A stretch of DNA of 64,000 nucleotides from Jatrophihabitans sp. GAS493 (GCF_900230215.1 NZ_LT907982.1:3334001-3398000); one strand, 5' to 3'; numbered from the stretch's first letter, positions 1-11,000 are shown. The notes: a model not told the origin generated them from the letters alone. Numbers and translations: made by a program.

Positions 1-3093
<3,093 letters not shown>

Positions 3094-3106
3094 CGCCGCA
3101 GCGCCG

Positions 3107-3922
3107 ATGCCCGAGCAGGACGACCTTCGCGCCGACGTCGTCGGGCGACTACGGCAGGCCGGCTGCGTCTTCGCCGAGGAGGAGGCGGAGTTGCTGCTGG
3201 CCGCGGCCGACTCCCCCGCGCGGCTGGAGGCGCAGCTGGCGCTGCGGGTCTCGGGCCAGCCGTTGGAGCACGTCCTGGGATGGGCGGAGTTCTATGGTCT
3301 TCGCATCGCTATCTCGTCGGGCGTCTTCGTTCCTCGCCGACGTACCGAGCTACTCGTCGCCGAGGCTGTCGCCGTCGCCGGCCAGACCGCGGCGCCGATC
3401 GTGGTCGATCTCTGCTGCGGAGCGGGTGCGGTCGCGGCGGCAATCGTCTCGGCGATCCCGACGGCTCGGGTCTTCGCCAGCGACCTCTCGCCGGAGGCGG
3501 TCAGCTGCGCACGCCGCAACCTCGTCGGCGGCGGGGTGGAGGTCTTTCTCGGTGATCTCTACGACCCGCTGCCGGCCGAGCTGTACCGACGCGTTGACGT
3601 GCTGGTGGCCAATGCGCCCTATGTACCGACCGAGGCGATTGCGCTGATGCCGCCCGAAGCCCGTCTCTACGAGCGGCGGATGGCGCTGGACGGAGGGGAT
3701 GACGGCCTGGAGATCGCTCGCCGAATCCTCTTCAGCGCTCAGGCCTGGCTGGCCGAGGGCGGCACCCTGCTCATTGAGACCAGCGACCGGCAGGCTGAAC
3801 CTCTCGCCCGGGCCTTCACCGAAAGCGGACTGAAAGCTCGCATCGTCGAATCGGCTGAACTCGACGCCACAGTCGTAATCGGCGCGCTGCCGCCCGATTT
3901 GACCGGCGACCGGCTAGCCTGA
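3107..3922 (+). CDS. PrmC/HemK-related putative protein-(glutamine-N5) methyltransferase
   Basis: A 271-residue class I SAM-dependent methyltransferase. The SAM-binding loop reads VVDLCCGAGAVA and the catalytic motif is NAPYVP rather than the NPPY of true PrmC. The amino-terminal region (GQPLEHVLGWAEFYGL, then FVPRRRTELL) matches the PrmC layout. Actinobacteria carry a PrmC-like paralog of unknown substrate with exactly this NAPY change, and I place this gene there rather than with the release-factor methylase. The ATG at 3107 lies 13 bp after metH and removes 57 unlikely residues of an upstream extension that overlaps metH. Its stop codon overlaps the -10 of the next gene. Substrate unknown. 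Confidence 0.85.
   Translation: MPEQDDLRADVVGRLRQAGCVFAEEEAELLLAAADSPARLEAQLALRVSGQPLEHVLGWAEFYGLRIAISSGVFVPRRRTELLVAEAVAVAGQTAAPIVVDLCCGAGAVAAAIVSAIPTARVFASDLSPEAVSCARRNLVGGGVEVFLGDLYDPLPAELYRRVDVLVANAPYVPTEAIALMPPEARLYERRMALDGGDDGLEIARRILFSAQAWLAEGGTLLIETSDRQAEPLARAFTESGLKARIVESAELDATVVIGALPPDLTGDRLA
3915..3920 (+). promoter_or_regulatory. -10 hexamer TAGCCT, leaderless start at 3927
   Basis: TAGCCT fits TANNNT and ends 6 nt before the ATG at 3927, with no Shine-Dalgarno between. The hexamer overlaps the stop of the preceding gene. I infer that transcription starts at or next to the A of the ATG. Confidence 0.45.
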
Positions 3923-3926
3923 GTTC

Positions 3927-4334
3927 ATGGGGTTTATTCGGCTTGTTGCTCGCCTTGTGGTACTCGGTCTCATCATCGGCGTGGTGGCCAAAATCGTTCC
4001 CGGCGTTGAGGTTCACGGCGGATTCTTCACGCTGCTCTGGCTCGCTGTGCTCTTCTCGGTGGTGAACGCCATCCTTGGTCCAATCTTCTTTCTCTTCGGC
4101 CTGCCGCTGGTACTACTGACCTTCGGCCTCTTCCTACTGGTGATCAACGCCGGTCTGCTGGCGATCACCGCCGGCCTCTCGAGTCATCTCGACATCGACG
4201 GCTTCTGGGACGCGCTCTTCGCCGGCCTGCTGATCTCGATCTTCAGCTGGCTGGCCGAAATGCTGCTGCCGCTGCGGGAGCACTCGAAGCAGCGTGGTGT
4301 CGGTAGCGCTTCGGAGAACAGCGCCTCGTTCTAG
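3927..4334 (+). CDS. Four-helix membrane protein, phage holin family 4 (PF04020-like)
   Basis: A 135-residue, strongly hydrophobic protein with about four transmembrane helices covering residues 5-110, then a short polar Ser/Glu-rich tail. The pattern GFIRLVARLVVLGLIIGVVA, a second helix ending NAILGPI, the FGLPLVLLTFGLFLLVINA stretch and the final helix match the small actinobacterial membrane family named after phage holins. Despite that name it is a chromosomal housekeeping family; the function is unknown and nothing here suggests a prophage. The ATG is directly preceded by a -10-like hexamer, so the mRNA is probably leaderless. cinA follows 45 bp later. Confidence 0.8.
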   Translation: MGFIRLVARLVVLGLIIGVVAKIVPGVEVHGGFFTLLWLAVLFSVVNAILGPIFFLFGLPLVLLTFGLFLLVINAGLLAITAGLSSHLDIDGFWDALFAGLLISIFSWLAEMLLPLREHSKQRGVGSASENSASF

Positions 4335-4379
4335 CACGTCACCCGCTAAAGCGTTCGGGCCGGCTGCGAGAATTCCCGG

Positions 4380-5690
4380 ATGGGCTCTCGCGCAGGAATC
4401 GTCGTCACCGGCACTGAGGTTCTCACCGGCCGGGTCACTGATCTCAATGGTCCGTGGCTGGCCGAGCAGCTACGGATAGCCGGTGTTGATATCGCCGCGG
4501 TGGTGGTGGTCGGCGACCGAGCCGACGACATGCGCTGGGCGTTGCAGCGGCTCGGCGGCGAGGGGCTCGATCTCCTCATCACCTCCGGCGGCCTCGGCCC
4601 GACGGCCGACGACCTGACCGCCGAGATCGTCGCCGGGGTGCAGGGTCGACCGCTCACTCTGGACACCGCCCTCGAAGCCAGTATCGGCGACATCGTGCGG
4701 CGGCTGACCTCGGCCCGTGGCTGGCGACTGGACGCGGGGGCGACGGCGGCCGCGGTGCGCAAACAAGCGATGGTGCCGGTCGGGGCTTCCGTGCTCGCGC
4801 CGGTCGGCACCGCTCCCGGGCTAGTCGTGGCGCCGGCCGAGGGCTTCAGCGGGCCGCCGATCGTTGTCCTCCCCGGGCCGCCGCGCGAGCTGCAGGGCAT
4901 GTGGGCGGCGGCGCTGGCCGACGACACAGTTCACGCGGCGTTGGCCGGCCGGGCCGAGCTACGCCAGCAGACACTGCGGCTATGGGGAACACCGGAGTCG
5001 GAGTTGGCCGCCGACCTGAGAGAACTCGACCCTCAGCTGGGCGGCCTCGAGATCACCACCTGTCTGCGCGACGGTGAACTGGAGGTCGTCACCCGCTTTG
5101 CACCGTCCGCGCAGGAGCGCTACGACGTGCTGGCTGCCGAGATCCAGCGGCGGTACCCCGAGACCCTCTTCTCCGCCGACGGGCGAAGCATCGACGAGGT
5201 GGTCGCCAGCCTGCTGCTGGACGGTGGGTTGACTATTGCGACCGCGGAGTCGTGCACGGCCGGCATGGTCGCGGCCCGGCTCACCGACTTGGCCGGTTCC
5301 TCGGCCTACCTACTCGGTGGGTTGGTGGTGTACTCCAACCGGGCCAAAGTCGAGCTGGCCGGGGTGCCGAGCGAACTGCTCGACCAGGTTGGCGCCGTCA
5401 GCGCCGAGGTCGCGGTCGCGCTGGCTGCGGGAGCTCGGGAACGGCTGCACGCCGATATCGGCGTTGGCATCACCGGCGTGGCCGGGCCCGGAGGAGGCAC
5501 AGCTGAGAAGCCGGTCGGCCTGGTGCATCTGTGCATCAGCTCGGCCGAGCGCGTAGTTTCGCGGCGCATCCGGGTCCCCGGGTCGCGGTCAATGGTCCGG
5601 GATCGATCGACCGTGGTGGCGCTGCACATGGTGCGCGAACTGCTGTCACCCCAATCAGCCCAGTCGGCCCAATCGGCCCAGTCGATTTAG
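4380..5690 (+). CDS. cinA: CinA-like protein (nucleotide-binding MoCF domain plus PncC-type amidase domain)
   Basis: 436 residues with the two-domain CinA layout. The amino-terminal molybdopterin-binding-like domain (residues 1-170) contains GTEVLTGRVTDLNGPWL and TSGGLGPTADDLT. The carboxy-terminal domain (about 270-425) contains ESCTAGMVAARLTD with the catalytic Ser and GITGVAGPGGGTAEKP. The family hydrolyses nicotinamide mononucleotide and/or ADP-ribose; the competence link applies to Gram-positive relatives. The ATG is preceded by GAGAAT six bases upstream and no Shine-Dalgarno, again like a leaderless start. The last 12 residues are a QSA repeat encoded by a 9-bp tandem repeat, outside the conserved domain. 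It converges on the Nudix gene with a 5-bp gap. Confidence 0.93.
   Translation: MGSRAGIVVTGTEVLTGRVTDLNGPWLAEQLRIAGVDIAAVVVVGDRADDMRWALQRLGGEGLDLLITSGGLGPTADDLTAEIVAGVQGRPLTLDTALEASIGDIVRRLTSARGWRLDAGATAAAVRKQAMVPVGASVLAPVGTAPGLVVAPAEGFSGPPIVVLPGPPRELQGMWAAALADDTVHAALAGRAELRQQTLRLWGTPESELAADLRELDPQLGGLEITTCLRDGELEVVTRFAPSAQERYDVLAAEIQRRYPETLFSADGRSIDEVVASLLLDGGLTIATAESCTAGMVAARLTDLAGSSAYLLGGLVVYSNRAKVELAGVPSELLDQVGAVSAEVAVALAAGARERLHADIGVGITGVAGPGGGTAEKPVGLVHLCISSAERVVSRRIRVPGSRSMVRDRSTVVALHMVRELLSPQSAQSAQSAQSI
5652..5687 (+). repeat. Four copies of a 9-bp repeat (CAGTCGGCC type) in the cinA 3' end
   Basis: Units CAATCAGCC, CAGTCGGCC, CAATCGGCC and CAGTCGATT encode the QSAQSAQSAQSI tail of CinA. 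The unit is a circular permutation of the reverse complement of the GCCGACTGG repeat at 10893-10928. Confidence 0.85.
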
Positions 5691-5695
5691 CCGAT

Positions 5696-6220
5696 TTAGT
5701 CCTCACCCGACGTCGCCATCGCATCGATCAGGGCCAGCAGCCGGTCGAGCAGCTCTGCCTGCCCGCTGAACATCCGCGGCCGCGCATCCGAGACTGCGAA
5801 CCATTCGACCCGATCGATCTCGGGCACCTGCAGCACCCGCCCGGACCGGGGTGGCCACTCCAGCTCAAAGGTGCCGGGCGTGATGGCTGCCGGATCGAGC
5901 GCGCCCTCCAATGCCCAGGCGGTCACCACCTTCCGATTCTTCTGGATGATCTCCCCCAGCGGGTGCAGCTCCCCGGCCGGCAGCGGCAGGCCCAGCTCCT
6001 CCCGGAACTCGCGCCGGGCAGCGTCGAGCGGGGTCTCGTCGTCGTTGAACTCACCTTTAGGGATCGACCAGGCATTCAGGTCACGCCGGGCCCAGAGTGG
6101 GCCGCCGGTATGCGCGAGCAGCACTTGGACGCCGTCGGGCGATTCGTCGACCCGCCGAAAGAGCAGGATGCCGGCGCTGCGTCGGGGGCCGGCAGACACG
6201 GCACCGGATTGCTCACTCAT
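5696..6220 (-). CDS. Nudix hydrolase
   Basis: 174 residues with a complete Nudix box: G-x5-E-x7-REFREELG is satisfied by the segment starting GEFNDDETPLDAARREF (about residues 56-77). Nudix enzymes hydrolyse nucleoside diphosphates linked to another group using Mg; the substrate cannot be read from the sequence. SAGILLFRR and LWARRDLNAWSIPKGEF resemble the diadenosine-polyphosphate/MutT-like group of actinobacteria. The ATG overlaps the stop of the upstream HemD-winged-helix gene by one base (TGATG), so the two are almost certainly translated from one message. Confidence 0.92.
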   Translation of the reverse strand: MSEQSGAVSAGPRRSAGILLFRRVDESPDGVQVLLAHTGGPLWARRDLNAWSIPKGEFNDDETPLDAARREFREELGLPLPAGELHPLGEIIQKNRKVVTAWALEGALDPAAITPGTFELEWPPRSGRVLQVPEIDRVEWFAVSDARPRMFSGQAELLDRLLALIDAMATSGED

Positions 6221-7353
6221 CAGGGAATAGCTAACCGGTATCCCCGTTTGGTCACCGTTTGGACTATCGAGTTGTCACCGAGCGCCGATCGCAGGCGGGC
6301 CACCGCCGACTCGACCGCATGGGTGTCGACACCGCGCCCGGGCAGGCGGCTGAGCAACTTCTCCTGGGAGACGACCTGCCCCGGTCGGGCCGCCAGTTCC
6401 GAGAGCAGCGACATGCCGGCTGGGGAGATCGGGCGGAGGGCACCGTCGAGTACCACGGCCTGCCCCCGCAGGCTCAGCTCGTGCTCGCCCACCTCGATCA
6501 CCCTGGTTCGCCGCACCAGTTCCTCCCCGACCAGACGCGCCAGCGCGCCGAGGCGGAAGCGGGCCGGCTGCACCGTCGGCACCGCTAGCGCCTCGAGCGG
6601 TCCAGCGGTGACCGGGCCGACACAGGCGCTCACGACGCCATCCCGGAGCACGCTCAGCAGTCGTTCGAGGATGCCCGTCTCCCGGGCCCGGCCGAGCATG
6701 CTGGCCACAGCCGGCGCGCTGGTGAAGGCGAGAAGGTCGACCGTCCCGCAGAGTGTCGATTCCAGAAGCCGGTCCAGCGGTGCGAGATCGGGCGGGGGTG
6801 TCCACCGGTAGACGGGGATCGCCGTCACCTCGGCACCGAGTTCGCGCAGGCCCTGGGAGAAATCCGGCAGCGGCTCCCACTCGGTGGTTGCGCCGTGAAG
6901 CTGCACCGCGACGCGTCGACCGGCGACGCCCTCGGCCCGGAGGTGCTCCAGCACCTCGGCCGAAGACTCCGAGGCCGGTGACCACTCCTCGCGCAGGCCG
7001 GCCGCCCGCAGCGCACCGGTCGCCTTCGGCCCCCGCGCCAGCACCCGAGCGCGACTGAGCGCGTCCAGAAGATCATCGGCGAGATCCCACTCGTGCGCCG
7101 CCTCCACCCATCCCCGGAACCCGATCCCGGTGGTGGCCACGATGATCTGGGGCGGGTCGGCGATGATCCGTTGGGTGACTTGGCGCAGCTGCGCGTCGTC
7201 GGCCAGCGGAAGGATGCGGATGGCCGGCGCCTGCATCACCGCCGCACCGCGTCGCTGTAGGAGCGCTCCGAACTCGTCGGCCCGACGGGCCGCCGTGACG
7301 CCCACCGTGTACCCGGCCAGCGGGCCGATCTCGGCGAGCGGGGAGGACTCCAT
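6220..7353 (-). CDS. Uroporphyrinogen-III synthase-like protein fused to an OmpR-type winged helix
   Basis: 377 residues in two parts. Residues 5-250 resemble uroporphyrinogen-III synthase (VGVTAARRADEF, VATTGIGF, LAFTSAPAVASML). Residues about 270-377 form an OmpR/PhoB-type winged helix ending SVIQTVTKRGYRLAIP-like (here NSIVQTVTKRGYRL), with the recognition region RGVDTHAVESAVARLRSAL. The same fusion occurs in M. tuberculosis Rv0260c, beside a nitrate/nitrite transporter. It may therefore be a regulator using a HemD-like sensor rather than a biosynthetic enzyme; no other tetrapyrrole gene is adjacent here. The ATG at 7353 has TACGTT ending 7 nt upstream and is preferred to a TTG nine bases earlier. 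Coupled to the Nudix gene. Confidence 0.87.
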   Translation of the reverse strand: MESSPLAEIGPLAGYTVGVTAARRADEFGALLQRRGAAVMQAPAIRILPLADDAQLRQVTQRIIADPPQIIVATTGIGFRGWVEAAHEWDLADDLLDALSRARVLARGPKATGALRAAGLREEWSPASESSAEVLEHLRAEGVAGRRVAVQLHGATTEWEPLPDFSQGLRELGAEVTAIPVYRWTPPPDLAPLDRLLESTLCGTVDLLAFTSAPAVASMLGRARETGILERLLSVLRDGVVSACVGPVTAGPLEALAVPTVQPARFRLGALARLVGEELVRRTRVIEVGEHELSLRGQAVVLDGALRPISPAGMSLLSELAARPGQVVSQEKLLSRLPGRGVDTHAVESAVARLRSALGDNSIVQTVTKRGYRLAIP

Positions 7354-7360
7354 GGCAGGC

Positions 7361-7366
7361 AACGTA
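7361..7366 (-). promoter_or_regulatory. -10 hexamer TACGTT for the HemD-winged-helix gene
   Basis: On the minus strand TACGTT is followed by 7 nt and then the ATG at 7353. No ribosome-binding site is present, so this is a leaderless-type promoter. It supports the ATG over the upstream TTG. Confidence 0.4.
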
Positions 7367-7514
7367 GGTCCATCGTGTTACGGCTGTCGTTACCGCGATG
7401 ACCAGGATGTTTCGTGAGCCCGACCTCACCGGCTTGCTTCGCCCGCGGTAGCCGGTGGCGGCCCGGCTATCGTCGAGGAGATCGCAGCGCGTCCCGAACC
7501 CGACAGGAGCCACC

Positions 7515-7919
7515 ATGGAGCAACTTGACCTGAGCAAGCTCAATGTTGGCTTGACTGAACACCTCGGCCTGCGCTTGGACGAAATCACTCCGGATCGCGT
7601 CAGGATGAGTTTCGATATCCGCCCGGAGCACCTTCAGCCGTTCGGGATCGTGCACGGCGGTGTCTACTGTTCGGTCGTCGAGACGGCGGCCAGCATGGGG
7701 GCCGCGGCCTGGCTCGCCTCCACCGGCACCGAGGGAAAGGTCGTGGGCGTCTCCAACCAGACCGATTTTCTCCGTGCGCTCGCGGAGGGAAGCGTCGCCG
7801 GCGTCGCCACGCCCGTGCATCGCGGCCGCAGCCAGCAGCTGTGGATCGTCGAGATCACCGACGCTCAGCAGCGCCTGGTCGCACGCGGACAGGTTCGATT
7901 GCAGAACCTCACGAACTGA
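7515..7919 (+). CDS. PaaI-type hotdog thioesterase
   Basis: 134 residues forming a single hotdog domain. The motif HGGVYCSVVETAAS (about residues 44-57) is the PaaI/DHNA-CoA-thioesterase catalytic helix with the HGG turn. GVSNQTDFLRAL and the closing strand QLWIVEITDAQQRLVARGQVRLQ are also typical. It probably hydrolyses an acyl-CoA thioester; 1,4-dihydroxy-2-naphthoyl-CoA (menaquinone) or phenylacetyl-CoA pathway intermediates are possible, with no local context to decide. The ATG at 7515 is chosen because CAGGAG lies 6 nt upstream; longer versions add 20 basic residues. Divergent from the HemD-like gene across a 161-bp promoter gap. Confidence 0.88.
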   Translation: MEQLDLSKLNVGLTEHLGLRLDEITPDRVRMSFDIRPEHLQPFGIVHGGVYCSVVETAASMGAAAWLASTGTEGKVVGVSNQTDFLRALAEGSVAGVATPVHRGRSQQLWIVEITDAQQRLVARGQVRLQNLTN

Positions 7920-8017
7920 GCGGCTGACCCACTGTGGTGTGGGTCGCATCAGTGCGGCACCGGCACCGACCGGCGCGCAGTAATCTCTGGAGTAAGCCGA
8001 TAGAAGGGTTCGAAAAC

Positions 8018-9325
8018 ATGACGCAGGTAGCTCCCGCGCAGCAGTCGATCACATTCAGCAGGGCGGGCGCCGAGGACATCGAGTTCAACGTCGTGCCGGC
8101 CGCTGAGGGCTCGGACGGGGCGGATATCTCCAAGCTGCTCACCCAGACCGGGTTGGTCACCTTCGATCCGGGGTTCGGCAACACGGCAGCCTGCAAATCG
8201 GCGATCACCTACATCGACGGCGACGCCGGCATCCTGCGGTATCGGGGCTACCCGATCGAACAGCTCGCCGCGAACTCGAGCTTCCCGGAGGTCAGCTACC
8301 TGCTCATCTACGGCGAGCTCCCGACGGCTGACCAGTTGGCCAACTTCACCAGCTGGATCGGGCGGCACACCCTGCTGCACGAGGACCTCAAGCGCTTCTT
8401 CGACGGCTTTCCGCGTGACGCGCACCCGATGCCGGTCCTCTCGTCGGCCGTCTCCGCACTCTCCACCTTCTATCAGGATTCGCTGAATCCGTTCGACCCG
8501 GCGCAGGTCGAGCTATCGACCGTTCGACTGCTGGCCAAACTGCCGACCATCGCGGCTTATGCGTACAAGAAATCGGTCGGGCAGCCCTTCCTCTACCCCG
8601 ACAACTCCCTCGGCATGGTGGAGAACTTCCTCCGGATGACGTTCGGCTTTCCCGCCGAGCCCTACGAGGTCGACCCGGTCATCGCGCGCGCGCTCGACCT
8701 GCTCTTCATCCTGCACGCCGACCATGAGCAGAACTGCTCCACCTCGACGGTCCGTCTCGTCGGCTCGTCGGAAGCCAACATGTTCGCCTCCGTCTCGGCC
8801 GGCATCAACGCCCTCTTCGGCCCCCTACATGGCGGGGCGAACCAGAGCGTTCTGGAGATGCTCGAGCAGATCAAGGCCGACGGCGGCGATGTCAAACGTT
8901 TCGTAGAGCGGGTGAAGAACAAGGAGGACGGGGTTCGCCTGATGGGCTTTGGGCACCGTGTCTACAAGAACTACGATCCGCGGGCGGCGATCATCAAGAA
9001 GACGGCGGACGAGGTTCTCTCGTCGCTGGGTAAGCGTGACCAGTTGCTGGACATCGCGATGGAGCTTGAGGCGGTGGCACTGAGCGACGAATACTTCATC
9101 TCGCGCAAGCTCTACCCGAATGTCGACTTCTATACCGGCCTTCTCTACCGGGCTATGGGCTTCCCGACCCGGATGTTCACGGTGCTCTTCGCGATCGGCC
9201 GGCTCCCCGGCTGGATCGCGCAGTGGTACGAGATGATCAACGACCCGCAGACCAAGATCGGCCGCCCGCGTCAGCTCTACACCGGACCGCTGGAGCGCGA
9301 CTACCTCTCACTCGAGCAACGCTGA
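8018..9325 (+). CDS. gltA: Citrate synthase
   Basis: 435 residues. It condenses acetyl-CoA and oxaloacetate at the entry of the TCA cycle. Conserved signatures are present: the active-site His region HADHEQNCSTSTVRL, the second His in GPLHGGANQSV, GFGHRVYKNYDPRA, and RPRQLYTGP at the end. The length and the amino-terminal small domain (ITYIDGDAGILRYRGYPIEQLA) fit the type II, Gram-negative-like enzyme common in actinobacteria. The ATG at 8018 follows AGAAGGG; the upstream extension is unconserved. Aconitase is 22 kb away. The gene's stop codon is part of the ACGCTGAAAC element proposed as the promoter of the downstream sigma-factor operon. Confidence 0.96.
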   Translation: MTQVAPAQQSITFSRAGAEDIEFNVVPAAEGSDGADISKLLTQTGLVTFDPGFGNTAACKSAITYIDGDAGILRYRGYPIEQLAANSSFPEVSYLLIYGELPTADQLANFTSWIGRHTLLHEDLKRFFDGFPRDAHPMPVLSSAVSALSTFYQDSLNPFDPAQVELSTVRLLAKLPTIAAYAYKKSVGQPFLYPDNSLGMVENFLRMTFGFPAEPYEVDPVIARALDLLFILHADHEQNCSTSTVRLVGSSEANMFASVSAGINALFGPLHGGANQSVLEMLEQIKADGGDVKRFVERVKNKEDGVRLMGFGHRVYKNYDPRAAIIKKTADEVLSSLGKRDQLLDIAMELEAVALSDEYFISRKLYPNVDFYTGLLYRAMGFPTRMFTVLFAIGRLPGWIAQWYEMINDPQTKIGRPRQLYTGPLERDYLSLEQR

Positions 9326-9328
9326 AAC
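9319..9328 (+). promoter_or_regulatory. ACGCTGAAAC element, candidate ECF -35 of the sigma operon
   Basis: The ten bases ACGCTGAAAC overlap the citrate synthase stop codon and lie 57 bp before the sigma-factor start. The identical decamer lies in the same relative orientation upstream of the FAD-oxidoreductase operon (15710-15719, minus strand). TGAAAC resembles the GAAC-type -35 of ECF promoters. A matching -10 is not obvious, so this is tentative. Confidence 0.35.
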
Positions 9329-9384
9329 GTCGTCGACCGCCTCAACCATCGTAGTTGCGTCGGGGTCGACTCCCGGGGTGGAAG

Positions 9385-9981
9385 GTGAAACGAGAAATCG
9401 TCTCGGATTCTGAAACCGATGTGGCGTCCGACCACGAACTAGCGAGTATGGAGACCCAGCTCGCCGAGATCGGTGGTCGGCTCGCCTCCGGGCAGCCAGA
9501 CGCCCTGGAGGACTGCTACCGCACCCTCGGCCCGCTTGTGGTCTCCTACCTCGGTCGGTATGTGCCCCAGTCGGATATCGACGATGTGGTGCAACGCGTC
9601 TTCTACGAGGTGTGGCGCGTCCACGACCGCTTCGATCCGAATCGCAGCCTGCGGGGTTGGGTGCTGGGGATCGCCAAGAAACGGGCCATCGATCACCTGC
9701 GCAAGCGCCGGGATTCGGTGGTACCGCTCGATGCCGTCCGCGAGATCACCGGCGACGACGGCCGCGAATTCGCCGAGCGGATGGTCTGGGCCGATGAAGT
9801 GCGCACCGCACTCGCACAACTGCCTGACGTGCAGCGGCAGGTCATTCAGATGGCCTATTACGAGGGATACACGCAGTCCGAGATCTCGACCGCGTTGGAT
9901 ACCCCGATCGGCACGGTGAAGACGCGGACGGCACGCGGGCTTCAGCGCCTGGCCGGTCTGCTCGAGAAGGACGGGAGCTGA
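9385..9981 (+). CDS. ECF sigma factor, SigK-like
   Basis: About 198 residues. Region 2 runs from YLGRYVPQSDIDDVVQRVF to GWVLGIAKKRAIDHLRKRR, and region 4 contains LPDVQRQVIQMAYYEGYTQ then the helix-turn-helix SEISTALDTPIGTVKTR. There are no extra domains. The next gene is an anti-sigma factor starting 2 bp after the stop. The nearby ufaA1-type lipid operon and the RskA-like partner point to the SigK group (ECF19), whose M. tuberculosis member adjoins orthologs of the same genes. The start is uncertain: a GTG at 9385 is used, TTG at 9355 and ATG at 9448 are alternatives, and all keep both sigma regions. Confidence 0.88.
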   Translation: MKREIVSDSETDVASDHELASMETQLAEIGGRLASGQPDALEDCYRTLGPLVVSYLGRYVPQSDIDDVVQRVFYEVWRVHDRFDPNRSLRGWVLGIAKKRAIDHLRKRRDSVVPLDAVREITGDDGREFAERMVWADEVRTALAQLPDVQRQVIQMAYYEGYTQSEISTALDTPIGTVKTRTARGLQRLAGLLEKDGS

Positions 9982-9983
9982 CG

Positions 9984-10892
9984 ATGACCGAGCACATCTT
10001 CGACGAACTACCCAGCCTCTTGAGTGGGCAGTCCACACAGGCGGAGTTGATGTCCGCCGCGGCGCATCTGCGTGGCTGCACCGACTGCCAACAGGAGCTG
10101 ATCAACGCACTGGTGGCGCACGCCTCCTTGAGTTCGGCCGCCCGCTACACCCCTGGCGTCATGCCGACGGTCCTCACTCATGTCTCACAGTCCGGCTCGC
10201 TACTGGACGCGGATCTGATCGGCGAGTCGTCGAATGTATCGGATGAGACAGCGGCCGACTCGAAGGACGACTCGACGGGCGACTCGGGAGACGGCTCGGA
10301 AGACGGCTCGAAGGCGTCACCGGCCCGGCTGCCGGACCTCTCAGCGCTCTTCGCCGCGGTTCGGGAGGAGGCAAACCAAGCAGCAGAGGTTCAGGACTCC
10401 CGCGGGTTTGAGGCCGACGAGGACAGCGACACGACCGACACCATCACCGACATCGATACCCGGGCCACGAAGCGCCGCCGATTCTCAGGACGCTGGCTGG
10501 TTGCGGCAGCGGTGATCGGTCTCGGGGTCGGCAGCGCTGGAGTGCTCGCCGCCAAGGACGCGCACACAACCGCGAACAGCACCACGGTGGCCCTCGCCGC
10601 CTACGACACCGGGTCGGAGCCCGCAACGGCGAAAGTGATCGGCGGCGACGACATGAAGCTGGACGCTTCGGCGTTGCCGAGCCCGGGCGGCGGAGCACTC
10701 TACGAGGTGTGGCTGACCAACGCGGCCCGCACGAAGATGCATGCGCTGGGCTGGATCGGCCCGGACGGCAAGGGTGAGTTCACCGTGCCGCCGGAGCTCA
10801 TGGGTGAGTACACCGCGATCGAGGTAAGCGTGCAGAAGATCAACTCCTCCTACGACTACTCCGGCACGAGCGTGCTGCGCGGCACTTACTAG
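9984..10892 (+). CDS. rskA: RskA-like membrane anti-sigma factor
   Basis: 302 residues, probably single-pass with a cytosolic amino terminus. The zinc anti-sigma motif H-x3-C-x2-C is at H28, C32 and C35 (HLRGCTDC). An acidic Asp/Ser-rich linker (90-160) contains a DS/DG repeat and ends in a KRRR stop-transfer signal. One transmembrane helix covers 171-190. An extracytoplasmic RskA domain (about 205-302, ALYEVWLTN, GWIGPDGKGEF, IEVSVQKINSS) completes it. Such factors hold the partner sigma factor until regulated proteolysis releases it. The start lies 2 bp after the sigma gene. The linker is longer than I expect for RskA and rich in short repeats. Confidence 0.88.
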   Translation: MTEHIFDELPSLLSGQSTQAELMSAAAHLRGCTDCQQELINALVAHASLSSAARYTPGVMPTVLTHVSQSGSLLDADLIGESSNVSDETAADSKDDSTGDSGDGSEDGSKASPARLPDLSALFAAVREEANQAAEVQDSRGFEADEDSDTTDTITDIDTRATKRRRFSGRWLVAAAVIGLGVGSAGVLAAKDAHTTANSTTVALAAYDTGSEPATAKVIGGDDMKLDASALPSPGGGALYEVWLTNAARTKMHALGWIGPDGKGEFTVPPELMGEYTAIEVSVQKINSSYDYSGTSVLRGTY

Positions 10893-10928
10893 GCCGACTG
10901 GGCCGACTGGGTCGACTGGGCCGACTGG
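10893..10928 (+). repeat. Four tandem 9-bp GCCGACTGG units after rskA
   Basis: The units GCCGACTGG (twice), GTCGACTGG and GCCGACTGG begin immediately after the rskA stop and are non-coding. The reverse complement matches the repeat in the cinA tail at 5652-5687. Confidence 0.85.
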
Positions 10929-10941
10929 GCCCCGCCGCGAT

Positions 10942-10956
10942 AGCCGCACAGCGGCT
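10942..10956 (+). terminator. Candidate terminator hairpin of the sigma/anti-sigma operon
   Basis: AGCCGC, loop ACA, GCGGCT: a perfect 6-bp stem 50 bp after the rskA stop. There is no U-tract, which is common in high-GC actinobacteria, so the call is weak. Confidence 0.35.
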
Positions 10957-10988
10957 GGTCGAGGGTCGTGTCACTGAAGTCACCGGTT

Positions 10989-10994
10989 CATACT
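10989..10994 (+). promoter_or_regulatory. -10 hexamer CATACT, leaderless start at 11001
   Basis: CATACT ends 6 nt before the ATG of the VOC gene and no ribosome-binding site is present. The same hexamer and spacing occur in front of sufR. It indicates a separate promoter downstream of rskA. Confidence 0.4.
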
Positions 10995-11000
10995 CTACTG

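Noticed and set aside
3927-4334. Prophage remnant suggested by the holin-family name
   Set aside because: The family is chromosomal in actinobacteria, and no integrase, capsid, lysin or attachment repeat lies nearby.
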